Below are positions 22,046 to 33,400 of a stretch of 64,000 nucleotides of DNA, one piece after another; positions within the stretch are counted from its first letter, which is position 1, and each line of letters starts with the position of its first letter. Source of the DNA: Balanoglossus misakiensis (taxonomy: Eukaryota > Hemichordata). The notes below the pieces were generated by a model. That model worked only from the letters and a program-made list of their open reading frames with translations, was not told where the DNA came from and ran no database searches. Both the position numbers and the translations under genes were made by a program. The DNA lies in assembly GCA_040954595.2 (NCBI GenBank), contig CM082586.2, positions 4,650,001 through 4,714,000 on the forward strand, written 5' to 3'.

Positions 22046-23575
22046 CGGTTGCTGCTATCATTAATTTCTATAAAATATTGGGGGGGAAATCGTATGGAAA
22101 TACGCCATGTATAAACTGTCTGTATAAACAATAAAAAGTTCTGGAACACATTCCCGTATGCTGTTGCATAGCGCCAATATCGAACACGCGCCATGCATGG
22201 AAACTCGATCGAATAGAGGCGGGGATTGGATTGTTTACTTTACGAATTTTGCCTACATAGTCGAACTTTCCTCAGACAATTTCTTTCAAATTTCAGGTTT
22301 ATCAAGACGTAGTTTTCCAAGTAAGCATCTAACATGATTACCAAAAAATAATCGGGTCGAAATCATTCATTTTCAAAACGGAAACACCACTGTTCGAAAT
22401 TGTCATTTGGAGCGCCCTCTCTCGGCAAGAGCCGAATATACTGCCGAACGAAACTGAACAACGCAGGCAAGGACAGGTAAACACTGTGATTGGCCAGAAC
22501 TCAATTTGCCATGGTAACTGTAGCTAAATTTGCATAGGTGATCGCATACCTTTAATAATTCTCAAGAAAATGACACGGAGACAATATTATGACAGTAGTA
22601 CATCTTGATTTATTCACAGACAGTTCCTACAAGCAGCTGGTACAAGTTTGATACATAACAATTCATCACATTAGAATTCTTTGTTATCAAATGACGTCAG
22701 ACGCGCTCAGGCGGCAGTTACGTTCGAATTAAAATTTCCAGATGACGGGCAACTTCAGCAACGTGGACTTACATGGTGCAGAGAAAACTGTGCAAACGAA
22801 ATGCAATGAGGCTGATGAGGCACCATACCTGATACATGTTACGTGTTTGGCGGTTCTAAAGTAAAAACATACTCGGAAAAACTTTTACTGGATGCCGAAA
22901 TATTGCTTGCCCGTCATCTGGAAATGACTGCGCCATGGGGAACATTGCCAGATCACGTGATTGATAGTAAAGAATAGATACTGTATTTTATATCAAAATC
23001 AGATGATTTGACAATTGGTCATGAAATACAAAAAAGCACATTTGCGTGAAATATCTCAGGTCAAATAGCATGATCATTTTGTGAAAGTAGCAGTGATCTC
23101 AAGTTCAATGCAATCCCATGTTAATTACAAATACATAATCTGTGAATAGGAAGGGTTTCTTTCTCTAGTGTTACAAAATATTTGAGTTATTTGAAAATTT
23201 AACAAATTAACACTCATTAAAATGTGTATCATTTTGATTAAAATCCATCAGCTTTTTGTTTACTTCCTAATACCTCTAAATAATCAAATGTTGCATTTAA
23301 AAAATGAACATGGAAATACACCCTCCATTCTAGAAGAAAATGCAAGAAAAGCTTAATAAAAGATTCTTCAGCTATTATCTCTTTAATAAAAGGAATAAAA
23401 TGTGTAAATATCAGAATATTTATGAATGTTCATGTACTTTAGGTGTGTTTGTGAAAGAACTTTTTTTTTACTGATCCCTAAATTTCAAGAAATTGCCACA
23501 ACCTGATCTGTATGATCTCTGTGGAAGTTTGGGTACTGTCGGATACAAAATCTACTCCAGTTGTTGAAATACCAT
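22046..23575. other. Intergenic region and probable 3' UTR of the AIG1/ADTRP-like locus
   Basis: The right part, down to about 22600, is AT-rich and lacks coding features. It ends near a minus-strand AATAAA (plus tttatt at 22609-22614), consistent with a 3' UTR of nearly 1 kb for the gene that stops at 23576-23578. The left part, next to the orphan gene's ATG, should hold that gene's promoter. A gcgccctct motif at 22423, like the arms of the element at 951-1169, marks a possible repeat remnant. Confidence 0.45.
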
Positions 23576-25141
23576 CTAGTCCACTTTCTCCATTTCAATG
23601 TCAAGGTTAACAGTCCGGGAACCTGAATGAGAGAAAATTAAAATTAATTCACCATCTTAGGCATAACGGATGTGGGTGTCAAAGATTAAACTGGTTTTCT
23701 TTCTAGCTCTTTTTCTGCCATCTTAAGGGGTACAGTTCTCTTCAAATGTTTTTTTGAAAATCATGTGAGGACATTGTAACTTTACTTACCCCATAATGAG
23801 GAGTTTATTTTCTCCCCAGTCAGATACAACGCCAGCATGAACACTGCATTGAAGATGAAAAATAGAACGAAGTACGGCCCTGACAGAACTTTCATGAAGC
23901 CATAGACCCATATTTCCATGACAAAACCTAGGTATAAAATCCTGCAATTCAAAATAAACAAACTCTAGGTAAAAGATTAGAAAAAAATGCATAAAAATGA
24001 GAAACTGTCAGACCAACATTTGGCAAGAAAATTTGTGGTGAAAATTAATGAGACTGCATCCCTTTAACAATGCAACTTACCAAAACAAATAACTTAATCC
24101 TACAAAGAGTGTACCAGTGATTCCAGACTGCCTGGAGGGATATTTATGCCTCACAAAATACAACTCCAGCAGCAAGAAGGGTACGACTGTGGTGTGCATT
24201 ACGTGGTTCAGCCAGGGTGGAAAGATTGCGTCTAGGTGCGCTGGGAATACCAACTCTCTGTCGACAGCGTAAATAGCCCAGAACATGATCACCACAATCT
24301 GTCAATGGAAGGTAATAATGATTAGTGCACCAGTGATCTTCTCCCCAGGAATTTCTGATACAGTATTGGCTAATTTACATAACAATTTAATTAATTACAT
24401 GTATAATAATGTTGAGACCACTCAAAACTTACCATGCCAAAAGGGAAAGCGATGGCTGCTAAAAACCAATCTCTGAAACTGCGAAATTTCGCTAAAGTTT
24501 TACTTCTTTTACTGCATGTCTCGACCAAATCAATCAGGCAGCACAAACCAAAATAGAAAGTTTGAAAGTTCTGAGGGAAAAGAAAAGAAAAAAGGGGTAA
24601 TGGGTACCTGGTAGGATGGATATTGTTATGTGTGTATGTTTTGCTGTGCTCTGCTGATATACAGTTAGCAAGCAGGCATATGAGCTGTTGTTTACTCCCC
24701 AGAAAGTTGATCCAGCAGATTTGATTTTGAAAACCAAACCCGTTTACGTTTGGGTCAAAGTGACTTTGGATGAAGCGTTCAGAGGTCGGCGTGACCTGTA
24801 CCCAGCTAGGGTGTAATACGAACTCCAGTGCTCCATATTCCGCTGAGATCGCACTGTAGTGAAGTTACGCAAGCGCCATGAAATCAAACAGTAACATCAG
24901 ATTTTGAATGGACGTTGTACCAGCACGGATTTGTCGATTGTCTCTGCCTTTGGTTTTTTGGGTGGCTTTGCAAAATACTCACCAAATTCCACGTTGTTAA
25001 ATATTTTGCCCCGCCACCAAAGGTATGCTTCCGCCGATGCGACACAAAAGACTCGTAAAAGTAATGAGTGTACATATAGACAATGAATATCGAAAAGTGT
25101 CCCAACTGAAGTGCGGGTACGCCTTTTCGGGTGGACGCCAT
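23576..25141 (-). CDS. AIG1/ADTRP-like membrane hydrolase, isoform from the proximal first exon
   Basis: Five exons (24983-25141, 24433-24570, 24081-24298, 23790-23941, 23576-23622) join in frame to give 237 aa, close to the 230-245 aa of the AIG1/ADTRP family. Known members are multi-pass membrane serine/threonine-type hydrolases of FAHFA lipids, with a catalytic Thr and His. Here the Thr is in KYLTTWNL (residue 49, end of the first exon) and the His in WLNHVMHTTVVPF (residue 134, third exon). Other family segments are FRDWFLAAIAFPFG, IYAVDRELVFP, HKYPSRQSG, WVYGFMKVLSGPY and LYLTGEKINSSLWG. The last four exons (184 codons plus stop) are the only such set in the region and appear to be shared by four more first exons upstream. 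It probably acts in an internal membrane on bioactive lipids. Confidence 0.93.
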
Positions 25142-25437
25142 GTTACACGCGGAACTCCGCCTACCTAGCGGGCGCGCTTCTCAACGTCGCGTCGGTTTCG
25201 TGAATGAAAGGTCATGTCACTTTGCCGGCGAGGCGTTCGACATGTTCAAGTGCATTGATTTTCTGAACATCTGTTAGTTTCCCAACACCAGTGCCCGATC
25301 CGCAGTTGCTGAACACCATACAATATCAGTCTCCTATCATGTACAAATCGGTTGATTTTCTGTGACCGATCGTGGAATTTGTGCCGGGGTCGATGCATGT
25401 TGACAAAAGAGATCATTCATTACATTGTAAAACTTAC

Positions 25438-25584
25438 CAAATTCCACATCGTCAAAAATGCTGCCTTATTCCTCACTATTTCAGGCATGTACGGAGCTAT
25501 GTTAATGTTATGGAAATATCTGGCATAAATGTACACACAAAAGATCACCAAGTGGCCACACAGACGAAGTGGAAGGGACGCCAT
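25438..25584 (-). CDS. Alternative first coding exon 2 of the AIG1/ADTRP-like locus
   Basis: ATG at 25582-25584, 49 codons, ending in AAFLTMWNL directly before a GTAAGT donor in phase 0, as in the proximal first exon. Residues 7-25 form a membrane segment (LCGHLVIFCVYIYARYF). The Thr of the FLT motif aligns with AIG1 Thr43. Spliced to the exon ending at 24570 it would give a 233-residue isoform. It lies 296 bases upstream of first exon 1. No downstream body exons of its own are visible. Confidence 0.8.
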
Positions 25585-26169
25585 TGTGAAATGTGCGCGT
25601 GTTTGCGCGCTTGCAATGTACATATGTACGCAGGACGCGGGGCGCGGAGTCGTCGCCCGTGGGCGCACTGCACCGCAACACATACAGTATACAGTTGTAT
25701 TTGTAGCTGCGCAGGACAGTTTTCCCCAGGGGTGGAGGGGGTGGGTACTTCATAGTCAGGGAGATAAATACGTGCTGTCCAATATCTGATTGGATTAATG
25801 TTCAGTGGTTTCATTTTCTTTAATTTCATTTTAATATGGTACGATCAACTCGTGTTGCGACCGATCACAATAGTTCAGTGATCCGTGTTGCAGTTTCACC
25901 GAAAGAATAAAGAGGATTAAACTATGAAGTTACATAACATAACACCGTCCTGCGATCCTAGTATTAAACAAGTTAAGTCCTGGTTTCTTCCACATAAAAC
26001 TGTTATAGCACAAGAGTGAAAGGAAAAACACCTGTTATTGGCGTAGATAGACACAATTTTGCGTGAATAGGTCTACCTCAATTCCCCCCATAAGACATAA
26101 TACGAGAACAAAGGATCACAAAAGAAAAGATTACGGGAACGTGTAAGCTTATATGCGTGATTAACCTAC

Positions 26170-26328
26170 CATATTCCAGAAGGTTAAATATTTAAAATTT
26201 CCACCGAACGTAATCCCGATTCTCTCTTTCACCCAGGCGCGCACGATGACAAGATCGTAGTAACAGGCGAACAAATACAGCCCTGTCACCAATAGGTGGT
26301 AGGGTGTCAGCAGCGAAGACCGAGACAT
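26170..26328 (-). CDS. Alternative first coding exon 3 of the AIG1/ADTRP-like locus
   Basis: The Met at 26326-26328 starts MSRSSLLTPYHLLVTG and a membrane segment. The exon has 53 codons and ends GNFKYLTFWNM before a GTAGGT donor in phase 0. The frame is open further upstream to 26466, but the Met chosen matches the length of the sister exons. A 237-residue isoform is predicted with the shared exons. The FGGNFKYLT context is the most AIG1-like of the set together with exon 4. Confidence 0.8.
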
Positions 26329-27447
26329 TTTCGTGTCGAGTCGGCGGTGTGTGGCGAGGGCAACGACTTCTGGTTGCGCTATCTCTCCGATACGTACGTG
26401 TACAAATGACAACTGAAAACAACGTGGCTCTTTCATTAACGTAACATTGCACAACCAAGTTTGCATAATGACGCATCGATATATCGTTGTTCTCCTTGTA
26501 TTATAAGAGCACTACCATCTTCCTTCATGAGCTCGAGGTTTATTATCGAATAATTTACTTTATACATGCAGTATGTTATCTCAGTTTCTGAGGGATGACT
26601 TAATCATCAATGTTTTCCGATATTATCTGATAATTGAAAGTAGCACCGGGTATCTGTCACCTTTTCTCCACCTTCTAGGAGAATATCAGACGATATTATT
26701 AACTAAAGCCACCCATATCCGACAAAGTGATAATGATACAAACTGATATTAGACAAATTCGTAAAATACGCTAATATCATAATGCTCATACATTATAGAG
26801 TATTTATACAACATTAAGTGGGGACTAATTCAGATTCAGGTACCCAACAGGCCCGTCCGACCGACCCCCTTCCAATACTAGTTTCTAACTTAGAACTTAG
26901 ACCATAACTGTTTTATCCTACGTATCCGATAAAACATCGTGTCGGGCGCCAGTCTCAGTTCCCTATCTAATATTCGACACCAGCTTTATAAGTTCGACGA
27001 TAAAGGCCACGTCGCCCGGCGTCTCGGTTATTAGAGTGTAATACGAGAGTAGAGTTGAGACATGTAATGAAAAATAAGTTTTAAGCCAGACAGATCTCTC
27101 TGCCAGTCTTGTAGGCCTATCTGTCGATTTTCACGTCACTCATTCAGTTGTAAACACTAATCGATCCGCAACATGTAAAAACCTTTAGTACATGTGTGTA
27201 CACGAGTGGCTAAATGTACACTTTCCGATTTCATCACGAACCTTGAATATAACAAAAATTGACAACACGCATGCGCACCCACGTTTGAGTCCAGCTTCGT
27301 ATGTGGCTATGTGCCTGTGTTGTATGCGCATACTGATGCATAGCTTGTCGATTATCACGATTCCACCAATGCGAACGGAAAAAAATCTGCGACTCATGCG
27401 TGGTATATTGCTTTTATTACACGTGCAAACAATCAGTCGTCACTTAC
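26329..27447. other. Non-coding spacer between first exons 3 and 4
   Basis: 1.1 kb without ORFs of interest. In particular I see no copies of the RDW..AFP, LNH.MHTT or LYLTGE body exons. It presumably contains the promoter and 5' UTR of first exon 3. The spacers at 25585-26169 and 27601-28142 are similar. Confidence 0.55.
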
Positions 27448-27600
27448 CAAGTTCCAAAATGTCAAATATTGCCAAGCACCGCCGAACTGATGGGCACTCT
27501 CCAGCAGGGGATTAACGTAGGCTGACCTGTAGGCATACGAACCTACATAAACTACAAACGCGAAGAAATTGTAAGCAGCGATTGCCGCCCCTGCCTGCAT
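27448..27600 (-). CDS. Alternative first coding exon 4 of the AIG1/ADTRP-like locus
   Basis: ATG at 27598-27600, 51 codons. One membrane segment (AYNFFAFVVYVGSYAY), then FGGAWQYLTFWNL immediately before GTAAGT in phase 0. It is too short to stand out as an ORF, and was recognised by motif and donor position. The predicted isoform is 235 aa. About 1.1 kb of non-coding DNA separates it from first exon 3. Confidence 0.8.
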
Positions 27601-28142
27601 TCTGCGTTATTTATATCGCTCCAAAGCTAACAGGTGACAGCCCGATGTTCTCAGTGTCAGTACCGACAAAATAGTAAAAACAAACGTGTGAACACTGGAC
27701 TTGGAATGGTCATGTGACTGTCTGTGACCTTTGACACGCATGTCGGGGCCCTGCCGAATACATGTATAAGTACTAATTAGACTATATGTCCATGTCGTAT
27801 GACCAATGACCGTGATACTGACCGACTGAGTGGAATGACATCAGTTGAAAGGTCGATCTGAATGTCATATGACGCGTTAAGCTTATATCGTCCAATGCGA
27901 TGTTGTTTTAAGTATTCCTGTTTATCTCACTTTCGTACGATTCAGCACCAAATTATATTCGAGAACTAAAGAAACAGTGTTGATTGGTTTCCCCATTCAA
28001 ATCAGTGTAAAAAGCTTCATTTTTCGTAGGGTCCGGGTACAAACAGTCAAACGTTTCCCCCTTCATATATAACACTCTTCCGGGCTTGACTTCACAACCT
28101 CGCAGTCTATCATACAGCACGTACACGTGACGCAACACTTAC

Positions 28143-28334
28143 CAAATTCCAAAAGGTGAGAAATTTCCACTTTCCAGCCCAAGCGGACGGCGGATGAAGC
28201 TGCTTCCCATCCGCCGGCCGTATTTGACGGTTTAGAAAACTATCGTAGTAGTAACCGATGGAAAATACACATAACGCTATAACGTGGACTATGGCACCTA
28301 TCTGCAGATAGACCTTGACTGACAAGGCAGCCAT
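28143..28334 (-). CDS. Alternative first coding exon 5 of the AIG1/ADTRP-like locus (most distal)
   Basis: ATG at 28332-28334, 64 codons, the longest of the five. The membrane segment IGAIVHVIALCVFSIGYYY is followed by a longer loop rich in Pro, Gly and basic residues, then WAGKWKFLTFWNL before a GTAAG donor in phase 0. The predicted isoform with the shared exons is 248 aa, and the intron to the exon at 24570 would be 3.6 kb. The WKFLTF motif is the same type as in vertebrate AIG1. Confidence 0.82.
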
Positions 28335-30403
28335 ATTGAGTATTGTTGCATCTGTAAAGATTTGGGCTTTGACTGCATGTGTACCGTACCCGGCCTCGCT
28401 ACATAGTCTGATAAGGGACTACTCAGTTTCTCTAGCCCAGGGGGTCGTGGTTGGCTATAGCCCTTATCAAAAAGCAACTGACGTGACACCCCTCCCTCCT
28501 GATCGAAAAAAAAGCAATGAGGACGACACCCTGGCAAACACTGGTAACCCCGTGTTCTCCTAAGCACATAGAAACATAAAGTATGATGAACAAATAAACA
28601 CATGTATGGCACGAATTTTTACGCAATGTGATTCGTTCGATACAGTATGTATATAGCGTAAATTTAAGCGACCCGCCGCGCCCGTAAACAGGTAAAAAAA
28701 TGCAATTCAATGCTGGTATGATGCATTGTTATATAATTGGGGGGGTATTTCGGTATGAAATGTGTGCGCGCTCAAAATTAGAGCCCATTGATCCCAATTG
28801 AGCATTTTTAAAATCGGTGACATAGGGACTTTAAACGGGGTCAAAGGTTAGAAAAAGTCGTCTGCTTCGATCTGCATCCTAGTGTGGTCGATGAGCAGAT
28901 GTGTGGCCCAAAAGCAACCTAGACCCTGGGGTGCATATATCTCTACTCAACTGGTCACTGATAAATAAAATCCATTGAACATTTTATATGCGGCTTGATT
29001 TTGTTCCCTAGTAAATCGGGGGATTCTAGGTGCTATGGAGAGTTCACATCATTGAGTGCCTTGATAGAGAAAGAAATATTTGGGATAAGCTTAAACAACT
29101 AAGGCTTAGCTTGGTTATAAAAAGTATAAGTACATAACTTGATAAGGAAGTAAAAAACAAGGGTTTCTCCCCGTAGCACACAGCACAGGCTATTAAAAGT
29201 TGGCTGCGTGCCATCCTTTTGTTGACATATAGGGACTACTATACTACCATAGCAAAGCAATCTATTACGTTTGCATTTGCGCGTAATGTTGTTGACGCGC
29301 AGACGCCGCAAATTATTTCGGAATGCATGGGACATAAGTGAAAGTTACTTTTGACATTGGATGAAGAAAAAGTGACGAAGTGGTTCCCACATCCGTTTGT
29401 TTAGCTGGGCTGTGGTGTGTGACATTGACAACCGTGTGACTCAGCGTCGGGTGCCAGCTTATTTAAATTTCTCGGCGACCTGTGCGCGCACGCCAAGCTG
29501 ACGCGGCCTACTGCATCACAAGGTCGCTACAGGCCATTTACGAAATCTACATTTACATAACAATTCGTCCCTGGTTTGTGCACATGCGCGTCCGGCGAAA
29601 ATGAAATTTGCACAGACAGATAAAATAGTGCGGTTGTCACAGAAACGTCACCATCACATGACAATATTTTTAACACTACCTTTCAGTATTTGCAATTTTT
29701 CTTTTACACATTATTGTAGAAGTATTGTTTTCACATAAGACAATAGTTTTATCGACGTATATTGACAAAGCCATTTTTATTTATTTCCTATACACATACT
29801 AAAACCGCACCAAATGTCGATTACAATTCTCAAGTCTAAGAATTCAGTTTTTGAGAGTAAAAATGTTTGCACAAAAGTCGAATAGAACAGAACGTTAAAG
29901 AACAGAACAGGGGGTGACAAATTACTTTATTTTTTTTAATTTGTTTATTTTTGTTTTAGATGTTGGACCGATCTCTGGAAAATGTGAATTATTTTCACTA
30001 CCAGTCCCTTGACACAACGAATATTAATGTATTTATGTTGAAACATTGGAATAAATGCATCAACTGTTACAATGTACACGCTGAACGCGTTTTGGAAAAA
30101 CGGGGTATCCCTCTTCGGCGGAGTAATACAAAACGAAGCAATCGTGATGGTGACCGGGATATCCGTCTAGCCTCGGTCTGGGGCGTGGTATGGGCTCTAA
30201 CTGACGTCATTGCAATTCTAAGGTTTTTGTCTTTTCCAAAACCAGGCGAAATTCACCCAAATTGACCGAGGAATGTCACCAAGGTATCGCCAAGTGACGT
30301 TTATGATGTTAAGTTGGTAACCAAGTTCGCTGTCGTTCTGGTGATCGAGTGAAATTTTCGCAGATTGTTGGGGAATTCCCAATGCGTAGTAGCCGCCGTA
30401 GCT
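28335..30403. promoter_or_regulatory. Head-to-head region between the first-exon array and the HIVEP gene
   Basis: About 2.07 kb separates the start codon of the distal AIG1-like first exon (minus) from the HIVEP start codon (plus). It must contain promoter and 5' UTR sequence for both. No coding sequence is recognised. The open frames at 28315-28563, 28432-28710 and 29960-30265 show no family resemblance. Confidence 0.4.
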
Positions 30404-33400
30404 ATGCCACGTCAAAAACAGACCAAACCGAAGCGTCTCGAAGGTAAGCATTTTCGCACAATTTTTTGCATTTGAGAGTCAGAACAGATTTGCGAACACG
30501 CCCGCCTTGTCCAAGTCTGCCAGTGTGTGCCAGTTTTGAAGGTAAAACGCCTTGTGTGTTCGTAAAAATATCCGGAAAACATGAGGAATTTCGGGGGAAC
30601 ACCTCATCGTATGTCGTTGGGGTTCCCTCATTACATATTCACAGTTTTGTATGTAACAGATTCAATGAAGATGAGCTCGTTGTATTGGTCTCCATGGAGA
30701 ATTTCGGCAACTATGTTGTGTTTTGATGCTACAGGTTCCATAACTTAGGTATTATGATAAGAGTTGTGTACATTTGTGGTCGTAATTTAGGAAATCACCG
30801 AAGGAAATTCGTTGGCGGAATCGGGAAAGCCTTTTTATAAAAAGCCATGTGGAACATTCCACACAACAGCGGGCGGCAAAGGGTGGCGAGCGAGGGACGT
30901 AGTTGTGGTTTTTGCAGTGTTGTACCGTGTACACAACTGTACTTTTATGTTTATACTTAATATATTTCGTAACTAGGCGTCTTTTACAAATCATACTTTC
31001 ACTGCGTCGATAAAATTTAATTTGCAATAAGTTATTAATTTTGTTTGAGAGTCGACAACCTGCCGACCCCGCGTTTGTGAATTACCAATGACGTCGGCGG
31101 GTTTTGTTGATTTCAGTACAACGCCTTGTTATGTTGAGCTGGTGTGTACGTTGCACATCAGGCCGCGGCCGGTTTGTTGAAGTTTTGCAAATAAGAAAAG
31201 AAGAACCTGTTTTATTATGAGAGACCATGATGATTTTATGATTAATGATTTCAACCAGTGACGGCCCTGGAGAGTTTTCGCTTATCGAGTGCCCTGAGAG
31301 AATTTCACTAGCCGATGTGATATGCCCGTTATATGCTGATGTGTCTGTACGTACTGACTCACGAGCAATGTCAATGTGGGTGTCGTAAATGTGGTTTCCA
31401 CACCCCTTTGTCGCCGAATTTGCTCTAGACCATACCTTTGCAGAATATAGCAATGAGAATCAATATTTATCAATAAAAATCCCACATTTCTCGTTTTGTA
31501 CAGGCTGGTATGGTGAGCTAAAGTTTTGCATAATTAGGCATGTAAATATCATAAGTTGTCAATCAGATTTCAATGTCACCGCCCATACACTGCCATTGAG
31601 GGAATCCCACATTCGACATAACATGACTGCATGTCTGTACTACAAAAAATTGTTGGCATACCAACAAATGGAATAACTGAAGGCCTTTTTCTGTCCTTAA
31701 TTACCCACCATTACACTGGTAATTACAGAAGTATGCTTTAGACAAAGCTATCCAGCAAAAGAAATTATTTCATTTGTTTATAATATGCTTCATCTTACTT
31801 TGTTTTCACTTTTTGTGCTGTAGAATTGTATGATGGAAATTAATCGTAACAGAGAAATTCTCCAACTGATAATTTATTATTTTGAACATGTGGTTCTAGT
31901 TCGGAATATTGCTGTATGGGAAATGACGACATATTGTGTCATAGACATGGAAGTATTAATGTATTATATTTTGTCAATATATAGGAAGAATTTGTTCAAA
32001 TAAATTCTGGCTGCACTATTTTTGCATGTTGAACGCTTTATAAATTGTATATTTGAAATGTGTAATGTATAAAAATTAATATAAACTGGCATAGAATTAG
32101 AAGCAATAAAGTTTGAGTGAATGATGATTATTTTTAGTACGCTACATTGTCCACGTACGGGTAAGGTGTTGAGGGACAGTTTTATTCTATGTCAGGGGTT
32201 GTATTAGCAGGTAAAGGATGAGTTAGACTGAAATCATAAATTTCATGTCGCGTTGCACGATACTAAGACATCATGTTGGCTTCATGGGTTGAAATAGAAA
32301 TGACGAAAACAATAATCCATGGAAAGAACTTGCCATTTGTGTGGAGGGGAGGTATACAGGAAAACAAAATATTTATAGCAAAGTGGAGAGTGTATTCTCA
32401 GTGACAACAGACGTCACAGTTTCTCTATTTATAGAATAATGATCTGCTGTCCGCTGGAAATGTACATATACAGGTCATTGAGCAAGACTCCTGTTTTGTG
32501 CAAAATAATATTTTGAATCGAAAGAAAATATTTCCTCATTTCACACCACGGTATTTCAATGTGTGTTGAGTTCTGGTAATATTCTGTCAATCTCATTAAA
32601 ATGAGAGTCACTACTGTTGGAAGATTGCTTTCAGTCAGATGTGATAATTAATTGTCAAGTAGGTCGGTATTTATTGAGTGATCTATTTCATACAGGAAGA
32701 TCCTGTTTCTCAAACGCCATATTGAAAATTGCCGTATTGTTGAACAATAGTTATTCAGTGCGCTATGATCGGTGACAGTGACTCATCAAAGGATGTCATT
32801 TCTGTTGTATGCAAATGAGTGGCATTATGCAAATGAGTATGCTAATCATCAGACCGCACAGGCCTTGATCGGTTGTTTCAGATAGTGACATTTGCTTTCC
32901 TGTGTTATCGTAATGAATCATTGATAGCCGTTAGAAACATGAAACTGTAATGTAAGGGATATACACCTGCATGTGAAGTTTGCTTTACATTTACCTTTGT
33001 ACTTTTAAAATAATGATGAGATAATTTTCCTTAATGAGTTTCATATTGCCAAATTTAATACGACAGTTGATATCACTGCCGATCAAATGTGAGCCCTTGT
33101 GTGCATAAAAAAAATGACCATCGGTTGATATCCCCATCTTAATCATACCTGCAAATGTGTGCAGTGTATACATTCTTTCTGAAATTATTTGCAATCATAA
33201 CAATCAATTCTATACCATGGTATGATACTTTACATGTACCAGTAGGTTTGTGTCAAATTTCAAATGTATGTGTCTTGTAATGAAAACTAACATAAAAGAA
33301 AAATAATACGTCCATTCATATTTTATCAATGGAAATATATGCCCGGGAGATCTGAAGCACCTGTAATTGTATCTGTCCATTTCCGACATCACGGAATCAA

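Noticed and set aside
30218-30451. Minus-strand ORF whose start resembles an ADTRP N terminus (RFGLFLTWHSYGGYY) and could be a sixth first exon
   Set aside because: Its ATG lies across the splice donor of the HIVEP first exon on the other strand, and it lacks the LT.WN ending with a phase-0 donor (it reads WRYLGDIP). The similarity is probably chance.
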